From positions 1 through 6,821 of the forward strand of contig JAURHT010000101.1 of assembly GCA_030833145.1 (NCBI GenBank): 6,821 bases of DNA, given 5' to 3'. Under the pieces are notes generated by a model. The model saw only the letters and a program-made list of their open reading frames with translations. It did not search any database and had not been told where the DNA came from. This DNA is from Aquirufa sp. (GTDB lineage Bacteria; Bacteroidota; Bacteroidia; Cytophagales; Spirosomataceae). Shown one piece after another: positions 1-6,554 of this stretch (position 1 is its first letter; each line of letters starts with the position of its first letter). The translations under genes were made by a program, and so were the position numbers.

Positions 1-792
1 AGCCGCGTCAGTACCGCCATGGAATGCACCGTAACCCCCTTCTAATTCACGAGATGCTTGCGTATCTGGCAAGTTATTAGGCGCTTTTCCGCAAATAACT
101 AATCCACCCCAGTCACCCGCTTCACGTGTTCCTGGATCTCTTTCTGATGTAAATACGATAGGAGCTGCCGCAGTACCGATGGCGTTGATTTTAGAACCGC
201 GTTGTACGATTAACGCACCTTTAGTAGCACGCTCACCTACGATTACCGTACCTGGCTCGATAGTCAAGTTACCCACTTTCGTAATCGTTCCGAACGTAGC
301 TTCTTCGCCTACACGTACAAAACCTGATAATTTATAGATTTTGTTAGCCGTCCACGTAACGTTTCCTTCAATCACACCTGTTACTGTAACGATTTGCTTA
401 GGAGGCGTAGCAGTAACGGTCACAACCACTGGAACTAGAGCAGAAATTTGGCTCTTGTTATCCGTAGCTTGGATCGTAAAGTTTACTACTGTACCTGCTG
501 TTAAAGCTTCAATCGTGTAATTCGAAGTATACGTGTATGATTTCTCTCCCGCTAATACCTTCGTTTCAAATGGAGCACCGTTTTTCAAAACAGTGATCGA
601 TTTTAATCCCGCAGGAGCAGAGATTGTAGCGCTTACTGTCACAGTAGCACCCGCGATTCCAGACAATGCACCGCTAGACGTTACCGTAGGTAGCGGGAAA
701 ACTTCATCTTCTTTTTGGCAAGAAGAGAATGCAAGAGAAACGACTGACAAAACAGCCATTAACTTGAACAATTTGTTTGTAAAAAGTTTCAT
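1..792 (-). CDS. Surface-exposed lipoprotein with Ig-like and beta-helix-like regions, partial (3' end outside window)
   Basis: An open frame of 264 codons runs from the ATG at 792 to the left edge without a stop, so the C-terminal part is missing. The N-terminus is a lipoprotein signal peptide: Lys2, Lys7 and Lys10, a hydrophobic core at 11-22, then F-S-S-C with the lipidated Cys25. The next residues, QKEDE, closely match the Bacteroidota lipoprotein export signal (QKDDE-like), so surface display is expected. Residues about 31-130 are Val/Thr-rich and resemble a bacterial Ig-like domain. From about 135 the sequence resembles a right-handed beta-helix: short turns such as LTIEPGTVI and ALIVQRGSKI, then PIVFTSE and GDWGGLVICG. 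This pattern is common in Bacteroidota lipoproteins encoded next to TonB-dependent receptors. The ATG lies 35 bases after the receptor stop with no terminator, so the two are probably cotranscribed. The function is inferred as a substrate-binding or accessory partner of that receptor; the ligand is unknown. Confidence 0.82.
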   Translation of the reverse strand, partial: MKLFTNKLFKLMAVLSVVSLAFSSCQKEDEVFPLPTVTSSGALSGIAGATVTVSATISAPAGLKSITVLKNGAPFETKVLAGEKSYTYTSNYTIEALTAGTVVNFTIQATDNKSQISALVPVVVTVTATPPKQIVTVTGVIEGNVTWTANKIYKLSGFVRVGEEATFGTITKVGNLTIEPGTVIVGERATKGALIVQRGSKINAIGTAAAPIVFTSERDPGTREAGDWGGLVICGKAPNNLPDTQASRELEGGYGAFHGGTDAA

Positions 793-827
793 TGGATTGT
801 AATTGATTGTTTAGTTTAATTGTAAAA

Positions 828-3665
828 TTATTTATAGCCAAAAGGGGTAAAAATCAGCCCTAAAGAGTATACACGACCGGGAGAATAAGATTGAATCACT
901 TGATCCTTAGAGGAATCAAAGCTTCCATCTTGGTTACCGTCTTGCAAGACGATGTTGTTATTGTTTAAGATATCAGAAACGCCTCCTTTGATTTGCACAT
1001 TCTTGAAGACTCTCTTAGAAAATGTGAAGTCCACTACATTACGTGGCATTTCATACCAATCGGGATACGCATATCCGTAGTTATTACCTACCGCATAAAT
1101 ACGCTTACCGATTACGTTAAATGAAAGGTTTAATTGCAATCCTTTTTGCGTGTCATTGTAGTTATAGGTCGCGTTAACGATGTACGGGCTTTGGCCTTGT
1201 AAAGGACGATTATCTGATTGATTTGCTCCAGTCGTAGCTCCTAAAGTAACCTTACTCGCAATAAAGGCGGCATTAAATACCACGCTTGATTTCGCCCAAA
1301 AACCGGTAGGCTGAATGAAGTTCAAGTTTTTACGAATCTCAGCCTCGATACCTGCCGAATAAGCACTTGCCGCGTTTTCAAAACTCAAGTTCGGGTTTGA
1401 TCCAGAAGAGAATACCACCTCAATCGGGTTCGTAAATTGCTTGTAGAATAGGGCAACACTCACTACCTCGGATGGCGTAGGATAGGATTCAAAACGGAAA
1501 TCGTAATTTTGAACCGTTGCATTCTTCAGTTTAGAGTTACCGGTAATATTGCGGTTGTTCACGAAATCATAGAAGGAGAACGGTGCGACCTCGCGGAATT
1601 CAGGACGATTGACGGTTTGGCCAAAAGCTAAACGAAGCAATGATTTCTCCGTGAAGTTGTAGGTCATATTCACGGACGGCAAGATGTTCAACACGGTATT
1701 ATCGTATTTCAACGGCTTACCGATTAAGTCATAGGAATCTAGTTTTTGGCTATTGCTCTCCGCACGTACACCCGCTACCACGTTTACTTTTGACCCTAAG
1801 GCTAAACCCGCTTGCACATATCCAGCCATCAGCACATTGGTAGCCGTATAAGAGTCATTCGGATTCGTTTGCTCATCTATTTTAACCCCATTCGTCGGAT
1901 TGATGTTAGATGGGTCAAAAATTTGTTCCACCGGCAAACCACCTAAATTAAATAAGCTGGAATTCGAACGAACGAAGGCTAAGTTACGCGCGTCAAATTG
2001 GCGCTTTTTAGACTCCGCATAAACTCCCGTTTTGAATTCTAATTCTTTACCTTTAGCGCCGTCCTTCCCTGAAGCCAAGATGAATTTGTGCGCTAAATTA
2101 AGACCACCTGTTACCGCTTTTTCATTCAATATAATGTTTGTACGGCCTAGGTTAAAGGTTTGTGCTGCTCCTTGAGGAACATAGAGAATACGGTTATTAC
2201 CATCAATTAAATAACGGAATCGCTTGTAATCTGGCTGCTCACGGAATGAAGAATTATATCCTGCTACCCAATCCAATTTTGTATTACCGTCATTAAAGTC
2301 ATGCTTTCCGGCTAATTGACCTGTGTAAATACCGCGGTAAACTTGGTCAAAAGAACGAATGTTCCAATTAGCGCCATTGTCATCTCCATTACGATCTACA
2401 AATTGCGAATTGCTTAACTGGTTAAATAAGTTCTTGATTTCGATACTATGATTGTCTGAGAATTTGAAAGCCCAGTTGTGCATCACGCCCACACGAATCG
2501 CAGTTGAATATTGTTGATCTGTAAAACTGAAAACGAAATCTGGTTTTCCTGTCGTCAAAATAGACGAGTAGCCATAATCATTGCGAAGCATATTGAACTT
2601 CGTGTATGTGCTGGAATAGTTCACAGCCGTTACATTTCCTACTTTGACATTTCCCAGGTTGAATTTCAAACCACCCGATAAAGAGAAACGCATATCTGGT
2701 AAAGCGGTCGATTGAACCGGTACCCAGTTGTTTTTTAAGGATTGACCGATTTGAGCTAATTGCCCTGGAGCTGCATTATTGATCTCTAACTTAGTAGCTG
2801 GAAACGATTTAGGTAAATCGAAGTAACCTGTGTTAAAACCTGTCCAATAATTTGCTCCGTGCATAGGAGAATAGAACGTCGAATTTGTTGTTCCATCTCT
2901 GTAAGATGAGCTTGCATCGATCGTTAAGAAGTTTTGTTCTGGAATCGTTTTGGTAAAGATCTTCACCACACCCCCCGCAAATTCACCGGGTAATTCTGCT
3001 GCTGGAGATTTGAATACCAAAATGCGGTCGATTTGACCTGCTGGAATGATATCAAATGAGAATGAACGCATATCCGTTTCCATCGATGGAGCGAAAGTAT
3101 TGTTCAATTGTACGGTGTTATAACGCTCGTTTAGACCACGGATGTTAATGAAACGCTCTCCAAAAATCGTAACGCCTGGGACACGCTTCACGACCTCTGC
3201 CGCCGTACGGTCTAAAGTCTTCGTGATTTGTGCAGCGGAGATACCACTTACGACTAATTGAGAGGCTTTGATTTCGGAGATAACCGAAACTTCCGTATTC
3301 GTTAAACGCTGAGCGACTACTTTTACTTCTGCCAGGGTGGAGCTGGATTCTTGGAGGTTTAAGTTCAGGTCCGTTACTTGGCCTGCTTCTACTTTAACGC
3401 CTTCATAGATTTTAGATTCGTACCCTACATAAGAGATCTTTAAGGAATAGGATCCTACTGGAAGTTTCGCGAACGAGAAGAAACCGTTAATGTCTGTCGC
3501 GGCTCCTTTATTAATGCCTTGCACTAAGATGGTGGCTCCGATAATGTCTTCTTTAGTTTTAGCGTCTTTAATGGTTCCACGAAGGGTTCCTTCTTGCGCA
3601 AATGCCGCTGCGGAGAGCGTTAAGCATAAAATGAGGAGATTGGTGTATTTGTAAATTGATTTCAT
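828..3665 (-). CDS. TonB-dependent outer-membrane receptor with carboxypeptidase-regulatory-like N-terminal domain
   Basis: The 945-residue protein should form a 22-strand outer-membrane barrel that imports a substrate using TonB/ExbBD energy. A Sec signal peptide occupies residues 1-23 and ends at AFA-Q. Residues about 25-107 form a CarboxypepD_reg-like beta-sandwich (GTLRGTIKDAKT, then ATDINGFFSF and SYVGYES). A TonB-box-like stretch (EVKVVA) follows at about 113-118. The plug domain covers about 125-240, with RVPGV at 161-165, NIRGLNERYNTV at 174-185 and AELPGEFAGGVVKIFTK at 223-239. The remainder to 945 is barrel, rich in alternating aromatic strands. The plug is closer to the RGL-type receptors (distantly the Caulobacter/Xanthomonas type) than to SusC, and no SusD gene follows. 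The last residue is Lys, not the usual terminal aromatic. The start at 3665 is the one that gives a complete signal peptide. It is the first gene of a unit with the lipoprotein downstream. The upstream phased TTAACA-like repeats suggest phosphate-starvation control. The transported substrate is not identifiable from sequence. Confidence 0.93.
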   Translation of the reverse strand: MKSIYKYTNLLILCLTLSAAAFAQEGTLRGTIKDAKTKEDIIGATILVQGINKGAATDINGFFSFAKLPVGSYSLKISYVGYESKIYEGVKVEAGQVTDLNLNLQESSSTLAEVKVVAQRLTNTEVSVISEIKASQLVVSGISAAQITKTLDRTAAEVVKRVPGVTIFGERFINIRGLNERYNTVQLNNTFAPSMETDMRSFSFDIIPAGQIDRILVFKSPAAELPGEFAGGVVKIFTKTIPEQNFLTIDASSSYRDGTTNSTFYSPMHGANYWTGFNTGYFDLPKSFPATKLEINNAAPGQLAQIGQSLKNNWVPVQSTALPDMRFSLSGGLKFNLGNVKVGNVTAVNYSSTYTKFNMLRNDYGYSSILTTGKPDFVFSFTDQQYSTAIRVGVMHNWAFKFSDNHSIEIKNLFNQLSNSQFVDRNGDDNGANWNIRSFDQVYRGIYTGQLAGKHDFNDGNTKLDWVAGYNSSFREQPDYKRFRYLIDGNNRILYVPQGAAQTFNLGRTNIILNEKAVTGGLNLAHKFILASGKDGAKGKELEFKTGVYAESKKRQFDARNLAFVRSNSSLFNLGGLPVEQIFDPSNINPTNGVKIDEQTNPNDSYTATNVLMAGYVQAGLALGSKVNVVAGVRAESNSQKLDSYDLIGKPLKYDNTVLNILPSVNMTYNFTEKSLLRLAFGQTVNRPEFREVAPFSFYDFVNNRNITGNSKLKNATVQNYDFRFESYPTPSEVVSVALFYKQFTNPIEVVFSSGSNPNLSFENAASAYSAGIEAEIRKNLNFIQPTGFWAKSSVVFNAAFIASKVTLGATTGANQSDNRPLQGQSPYIVNATYNYNDTQKGLQLNLSFNVIGKRIYAVGNNYGYAYPDWYEMPRNVVDFTFSKRVFKNVQIKGGVSDILNNNNIVLQDGNQDGSFDSSKDQVIQSYSPGRVYSLGLIFTPFGYK

Positions 3666-3693
3666 AAAAGGAATACTGGTGATTTTGACGACA

Positions 3694-3701
3694 CAAAAGT
3701 A
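3694..3701 (-). promoter_or_regulatory. Predicted -7 element of the receptor promoter
   Basis: Read on the minus strand this is TACTTTTG, an exact fit to the Bacteroidota -7 consensus TAnnTTTG. Transcription would start near 3687-3690, giving a leader of about 25 bases before the receptor ATG at 3665. No TTTG is present at the -33 position; a GTAACG repeat of the upstream array sits there instead, which suits an activator-dependent promoter. This was identified by motif and spacing only. Confidence 0.55.
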
Positions 3702-3721
3702 TTCTCTCTATTTCGGGGCTT

Positions 3722-3760
3722 CGTTACGGTTATGTTAGGCTTCTGTTATGTAAATGTTAA
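3722..3760 (-). promoter_or_regulatory. Four TTAACA-like direct repeats with 11-base period: putative PhoB/PhoP-type operator
   Basis: On the minus strand, reading toward the receptor gene, the hexamers are TTAACA (3760-3755), ATAACA (3749-3744), CTAACA (3738-3733) and GTAACG (3727-3722). Each is separated from the next by exactly five bases. Direct repeats of TTAACA-like hexamers at an 11-base period are the known layout of PhoP boxes in Bacillus; cyanobacterial SphR sites (CTTAACCT) and the E. coli pho box share the 11-base repeat. The proximal repeat covers the expected -33 position of the TACTTTTG promoter, as expected for a class II activator. The repeats and spacing are directly visible. 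Assignment to a PhoB-family regulator is inference; another OmpR-family regulator could bind the same architecture. Confidence 0.55.
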
Positions 3761-3776
3761 ATGAAACCCTATTCGA

Positions 3777-3793
3777 TTAACAATTTCGTAACA
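3777..3793 (+). promoter_or_regulatory. Second pair of TTAACA-like repeats, inverted relative to the main array
   Basis: On the plus strand, TTAACA (3777-3782) and GTAACA (3788-3793) are again separated by five bases. Their TAAC cores are 22 and 33 bases from the last GTTA core of the minus-strand array, so all six elements share one 11-base register, with one empty position at the point where orientation flips (centre about 3768.5). They point toward the rightward gene, but no good -7 element lies at the distance seen on the other side. They may therefore be an accessory site or chance in AT-rich DNA. Confidence 0.3.
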
Positions 3794-3813
3794 TAGGTAT
3801 TTTTTGCAGAAAA

Positions 3814-3893
3814 TTTCACTTTTCTACACTGTTTTATTGCACAATTTCAAGTTTTTGCATTTTTTATAGAAGAACTTTCTTAGAAAAGTGAAA
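3814..3893. repeat. 13-base perfect inverted repeat with 54-base spacer
   Basis: The left arm TTTCACTTTTCTA (3814-3826) is the exact reverse complement of the right arm TAGAAAAGTGAAA (3881-3893). The long AT-rich spacer makes a stable RNA hairpin terminator unlikely. A further copy of the core AAAGTGAAA at 3919-3927 lies between the predicted -33 and -7 boxes of the rightward promoter. That placement is compatible with binding sites for a regulator that could loop the DNA. No known family is recognised. Confidence 0.45.
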
Positions 3894-3909
3894 ATTAACA
3901 CGGATTTAA

Positions 3910-3939
3910 TTTGCGGGTAAAGTGAAAGCACTAGTTTTG
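3910..3939 (+). promoter_or_regulatory. Predicted promoter for the small secreted protein gene
   Basis: A -33 element TTTG (3910-3913) and a -7 element TAGTTTTG (3932-3939) match both halves of the Bacteroidota consensus, with 18 bases between them, close to the usual spacing. The start of transcription would be near 3945, leaving a leader of roughly 44 bases before the ATG at 3989. The spacer carries the AAAGTGAAA motif at 3919-3927, a possible operator. Confidence 0.6.
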
Positions 3940-3988
3940 GGTCAACAAACGGAAATCATTCCGCCTAAGTTTATTAAAATCAAGCATT

Positions 3989-4327
3989 ATGAAAAAGTAC
4001 ACATTTGCTGCCCTTTTATTCGCAGCCAGCCTGTTTGTCGTTTCTGCCGCTAATGGAGCAGAATTATCGCTTCCCGTGAACATCGAATCTGTAGGTAAAT
4101 TAAAATATATGGTGACTGTCAAAGCAGGAGCCACTGTTGTTATCTACGATGGAGAAAACAACGAGATTCACAAGGAAGGAATCGCATCGAAAAAATTGTT
4201 CAATTTGGCGAGTTTATCTGATGGAAACTACCGCCTGGTAGTCTTAGATGACCACAAAAACGTGTTGACTTCCAAGTCGTTTACAATCAAAACGGAAGTG
4301 AAGCGCGATATCGTCGCGATGAACTAA
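3989..4327 (+). CDS. Small secreted beta-rich protein of unknown function
   Basis: The product has 112 residues and is not recognised by function. A clear Sec signal peptide spans residues 1 to about 21-24: Lys2 and Lys3, a hydrophobic core at 5-18, then SAANGA. There is no Cys, so it is not a lipoprotein. The mature part of about 90 residues alternates beta strands: KYMVTVKAG, VVIYDGENNEIHKEG, then FNLASLSDGNYRLVVLDDHKNVLTSKSFTI. This resembles the small Ig-like or DUF3244-like exported proteins of Bacteroidota, and the DGNYRLVV element recalls the fold of T9SS sorting tails, although here it forms the main body of the protein. The ATG at 3989 begins a full signal peptide; no Shine-Dalgarno sequence precedes it. 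The gene is monocistronic, with its own promoter and a terminator 40 bases after the stop. Location is most likely periplasm or cell surface. Confidence 0.8.
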   Translation: MKKYTFAALLFAASLFVVSAANGAELSLPVNIESVGKLKYMVTVKAGATVVIYDGENNEIHKEGIASKKLFNLASLSDGNYRLVVLDDHKNVLTSKSFTIKTEVKRDIVAMN

Positions 4328-4367
4328 TTACCCAACATCAACGAATTATAGTGAAAGATTAAGGGGT

Positions 4368-4396
4368 AAAAAGGCGGACCGGTGGTTCGCCTTTTT
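4368..4396. terminator. Bidirectional intrinsic terminator between convergent genes
   Basis: The arms at 4368-4380 (AAAAAGGCGGACC) and 4384-4396 (GGTTCGCCTTTTT) pair over 13 positions, with one G-U wobble when read on the plus strand and a three-base loop (GGT). A run of five T closes the stem on either strand. It lies 40 bases after the small secreted protein gene and 5 bases after the stop of the convergent MFS gene, so it can end both transcripts. Confidence 0.85.
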
Positions 4397-4401
4397 CTAT
4401 G

Positions 4402-5589
4402 TTAGGTCAGTTCTTTGCTCTTGATTTTGTGCAGCAAAAACACGGCGACCAGGATCGGAAGCGAGAAAATCAGGAATCGCCCCGCCACAGACATACCACT
4501 ATCTGTCAGTAGTCCAAAAACCGTAGGTCCCATGATCGCCCCAAAACGACCCGCTCCCATCGCCAAGCCCACACCAGTGGATCGAATAGCTGCGGGATAA
4601 ATCCGCGTCGCTGCCGGATAAAAACTATTGAATCCGCCCTGTACCAAAAATCCGATGAAGAACACTAAGGTTAGGTTGACTACATAATCGAGTTTTACGT
4701 TACCATAGAAATTCATCAAGATAAAGGCCACGATAAAAAAGAGCGTCATCGTTTTCTTGATCCCTATTTTACTAATCGCCAAACCCATCACAAACACTCC
4801 AGTGAAAGCCCCAAAATTCAAGGTCATTCCCACGTAGGTGGCGAGCTCGAAGGGCATGCCAGATTGTTTGGCGAGAGTAGGTACCCAGCTGATTAAGGTA
4901 TACAAAGTCAAAAAGCCAAAGAAAATAGCCGTCCACAACAACAAAGTGGACGCTCGGTATTCAGGGGTGAAAAGTTCCTTCATCCTAGTCTTAGTGTGTT
5001 TCGATTCCGACACGAATCCAGGAGATTCTGGCAGAAAGAAATAGACCAATAATAATAGCGCAAATGAAAAAGCACTCGCAATCAAAAAGGTCGCGCGCCA
5101 GCCTAATAACGGGAATACCCAGGCCACTACAAAACCCGTTAAAATCGCTCCCAAAGGCCAGCCTCCTTGAACAATCCCCACATTGAAATCGCGGGTTTTA
5201 TCGGTGGAAAACTCAGAGGCGACCGTGGCTAAATTAGGCAGGATCCCGCCGATGCCTAAACCGGTAATCAATCTGAAAATCAGTAATGCTTTTAATGATG
5301 GAGCGAAATAAACGAGCAACATGCCCACACTAATTAGAAACAAAGATCCTAAAAAGACCTTACGCCTTCCCCATTGATCTCCCAAAGGTGCTAAAATGAA
5401 ACAGCCCGCCGTCATCCCCGCTAATCCTGCCGAAAAAACATACCCTAGTTCCGCATTATTCAAGCCCCATTCTTTCATGATGTGCTCACCAGCAAAAGAA
5501 ACGAGCAAAACGTCGATTCCGTCATTGAAATTGAGCAAAAAGCAGAGGGAGACTACGCCTGTTTGGAGCCAAGACATCGAGTTTTTCAT
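4402..5589 (-). CDS. MFS transporter, AAHS-like (aromatic/organic acid:H+ symporter type)
   Basis: A 395-residue inner-membrane protein with the 12 hydrophobic segments and central loop (about 191-212) of a major facilitator. It resembles the aromatic acid:H+ symporter branch (PcaK-like). TM1 carries D23-G-I-D26, equivalent to the DGxD pair important in PcaK. The TM2-3 loop has the MFS signature around D71 (PLGDQWGRRK, 68-77), though its usual first Gly is Ala67. TM4 has R106 with GLGIGG at 110-115. PESPGF lies at 188-192 after TM6, and RSTGVGLAMGAGRFGAIMGP at 336-355 is typical of the AAHS/sugar-porter-like group. Its ATG overlaps the dehydrogenase stop (ATGA, 5589-5586), which indicates translational coupling. 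It is the last gene of the operon, so it probably imports that pathway's substrate. Aromatic acids, sugar acids and other carboxylates are all possible; the sequence does not decide among them. Confidence 0.88.
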   Translation of the reverse strand: MKNSMSWLQTGVVSLCFLLNFNDGIDVLLVSFAGEHIMKEWGLNNAELGYVFSAGLAGMTAGCFILAPLGDQWGRRKVFLGSLFLISVGMLLVYFAPSLKALLIFRLITGLGIGGILPNLATVASEFSTDKTRDFNVGIVQGGWPLGAILTGFVVAWVFPLLGWRATFLIASAFSFALLLLVYFFLPESPGFVSESKHTKTRMKELFTPEYRASTLLLWTAIFFGFLTLYTLISWVPTLAKQSGMPFELATYVGMTLNFGAFTGVFVMGLAISKIGIKKTMTLFFIVAFILMNFYGNVKLDYVVNLTLVFFIGFLVQGGFNSFYPAATRIYPAAIRSTGVGLAMGAGRFGAIMGPTVFGLLTDSGMSVAGRFLIFSLPILVAVFLLHKIKSKELT

Positions 5590-6554
5590 ACGATCTGAAC
5601 GACGATTTTTCCGGGATGTCCGTCCTTGGCCGCTTCTAAACCGGCCTGAACCTCCGCAAGAGGAATGTATTTTGAAATGATTTTATGGGGTTGAATTTTT
5701 CCGTCTTCAATCAATTGAATGACTGCCTGGAAATCTTCCGGATGGTCGTAAATCAAAGAACCTTGGATTGAAATGCCTCGGCGAACTAAATCCAAGGGGG
5801 TAAAGCTAGCCTGCTTTTCGGATAAGCCTAAGAGAATGACACTGGCACCGCGCGGAGCATCAGCAATAAGTTGTGTGGTAGCTGCAGCAGAACCGGTGCA
5901 TTCGAAAATCACGCGGATGTCTTCTGCTTTCCAATCGCCTTTAAAGGCTCCAAATTCATACGCTTTCTCCTGCAAAACAGGATTCAAATCAGTCGCATAA
6001 ACTTTCAAGCCTTGTTCCACCGCGAGGTGCGTAATCAGCATCCCGATGGCTCCTAATCCAAGGACATAGATGGCATCGCCTTTTTTCAACGCTGCCTTTT
6101 TCAATGCATGATAGGCGACAGCTGTAGGTTCGATGGTCACAGCATCTTGCGAGGTAATAGAGTCTGGCAGTTTGTGAGCGAAATCTGCCGGAATCAGCAC
6201 GTATTCAGCGAAACAACCGGGGGCGTTTAGGCCAATGGTGCGTTTATTCGGGCAAACCGTCGCTTGGCTACGTGCGCAATAGCTACATTCCCCACAAGGC
6301 GCATTGGGATCTACCACCACTCTTTCTCCTAGTTCGCGGTTTACTCCCTCGCCTAGCGCGTCGATGTGGCCCCAGCCCTCGTGACCGATGATGGTGGATT
6401 CAGGCAGCGGACGATGTCCACCAAAATAATGCACATCCGATCCGCAAATACCGACTTCCTGCAAGCGAATGCGTAGCTGGCCTGGACCGGGGTTTGGGAT
6501 AGGGTGATCGCCTAGTTCGATTTGCAAAGGTTTTAAGAGAACGGCCGCTTTCAT
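5586..6554 (-). CDS. Zinc-dependent medium-chain alcohol/polyol dehydrogenase
   Basis: A 322-residue cytoplasmic NAD(P)-dependent oxidoreductase of the medium-chain (MDR) family. The catalytic zinc site is complete: C37 (GICGSD), H58-E59 (GHEGWG) and E142 (IEPTAVAYHA). The structural zinc site has all four Cys (87, 90, 93, 101). The Rossmann motif is G166-L-G-A-I-G171 and the following strand ends in D189 (YATDLN), which favours NAD over NADP. The overall pattern is that of sorbitol, threonine and RspB/gulonate-type dehydrogenases, so the substrate is likely a secondary alcohol of a polyol, sugar acid or hydroxy acid. The protein is shorter than the usual 340-350 residues because the segment between the second Rossmann strand and the next (about 196-215) is compressed; motifs on both sides are intact, so this is not a frameshift. 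The start at 6554 overlaps the VOC stop (TAATG). It sits between the VOC gene and the transporter in one operon. Confidence 0.92.
   Translation of the reverse strand: MKAAVLLKPLQIELGDHPIPNPGPGQLRIRLQEVGICGSDVHYFGGHRPLPESTIIGHEGWGHIDALGEGVNRELGERVVVDPNAPCGECSYCARSQATVCPNKRTIGLNAPGCFAEYVLIPADFAHKLPDSITSQDAVTIEPTAVAYHALKKAALKKGDAIYVLGLGAIGMLITHLAVEQGLKVYATDLNPVLQEKAYEFGAFKGDWKAEDIRVIFECTGSAAATTQLIADAPRGASVILLGLSEKQASFTPLDLVRRGISIQGSLIYDHPEDFQAVIQLIEDGKIQPHKIISKYIPLAEVQAGLEAAKDGHPGKIVVQIV

Noticed and set aside
533..802. Plus-strand open frame of 89 codons
   Set aside because: It lies antisense within the lipoprotein gene, has no signal or domain, and no promoter; a shadow frame.
793..827. Terminator between receptor and lipoprotein genes
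   Set aside because: The 35 bases are AT-rich with no GC stem or hairpin followed by T, so read-through is expected.
828..3665. Calling the receptor SusC
   Set aside because: No SusD-like gene follows and the plug motifs fit another receptor subgroup; the N-terminal carboxypeptidase-like domain alone is not specific to SusC.
3798..3806. TATTTTTTG as a rightward -7 element under control of the inverted TTAACA pair
   Set aside because: It has three instead of two bases between TA and TTTG and lies only four bases from the repeat, unlike the 20-base gap on the receptor side; the promoter at 3910-3939 is a better fit.
3931..4134. Minus-strand open frame of 67 codons
   Set aside because: It is antisense to the start of the small secreted protein and its promoter, with no recognisable features.
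5396..5680. Plus-strand open frame of 94 codons across the MFS/dehydrogenase junction
   Set aside because: Antisense to two well-supported genes, low-complexity basic/Pro-rich translation, no motif.
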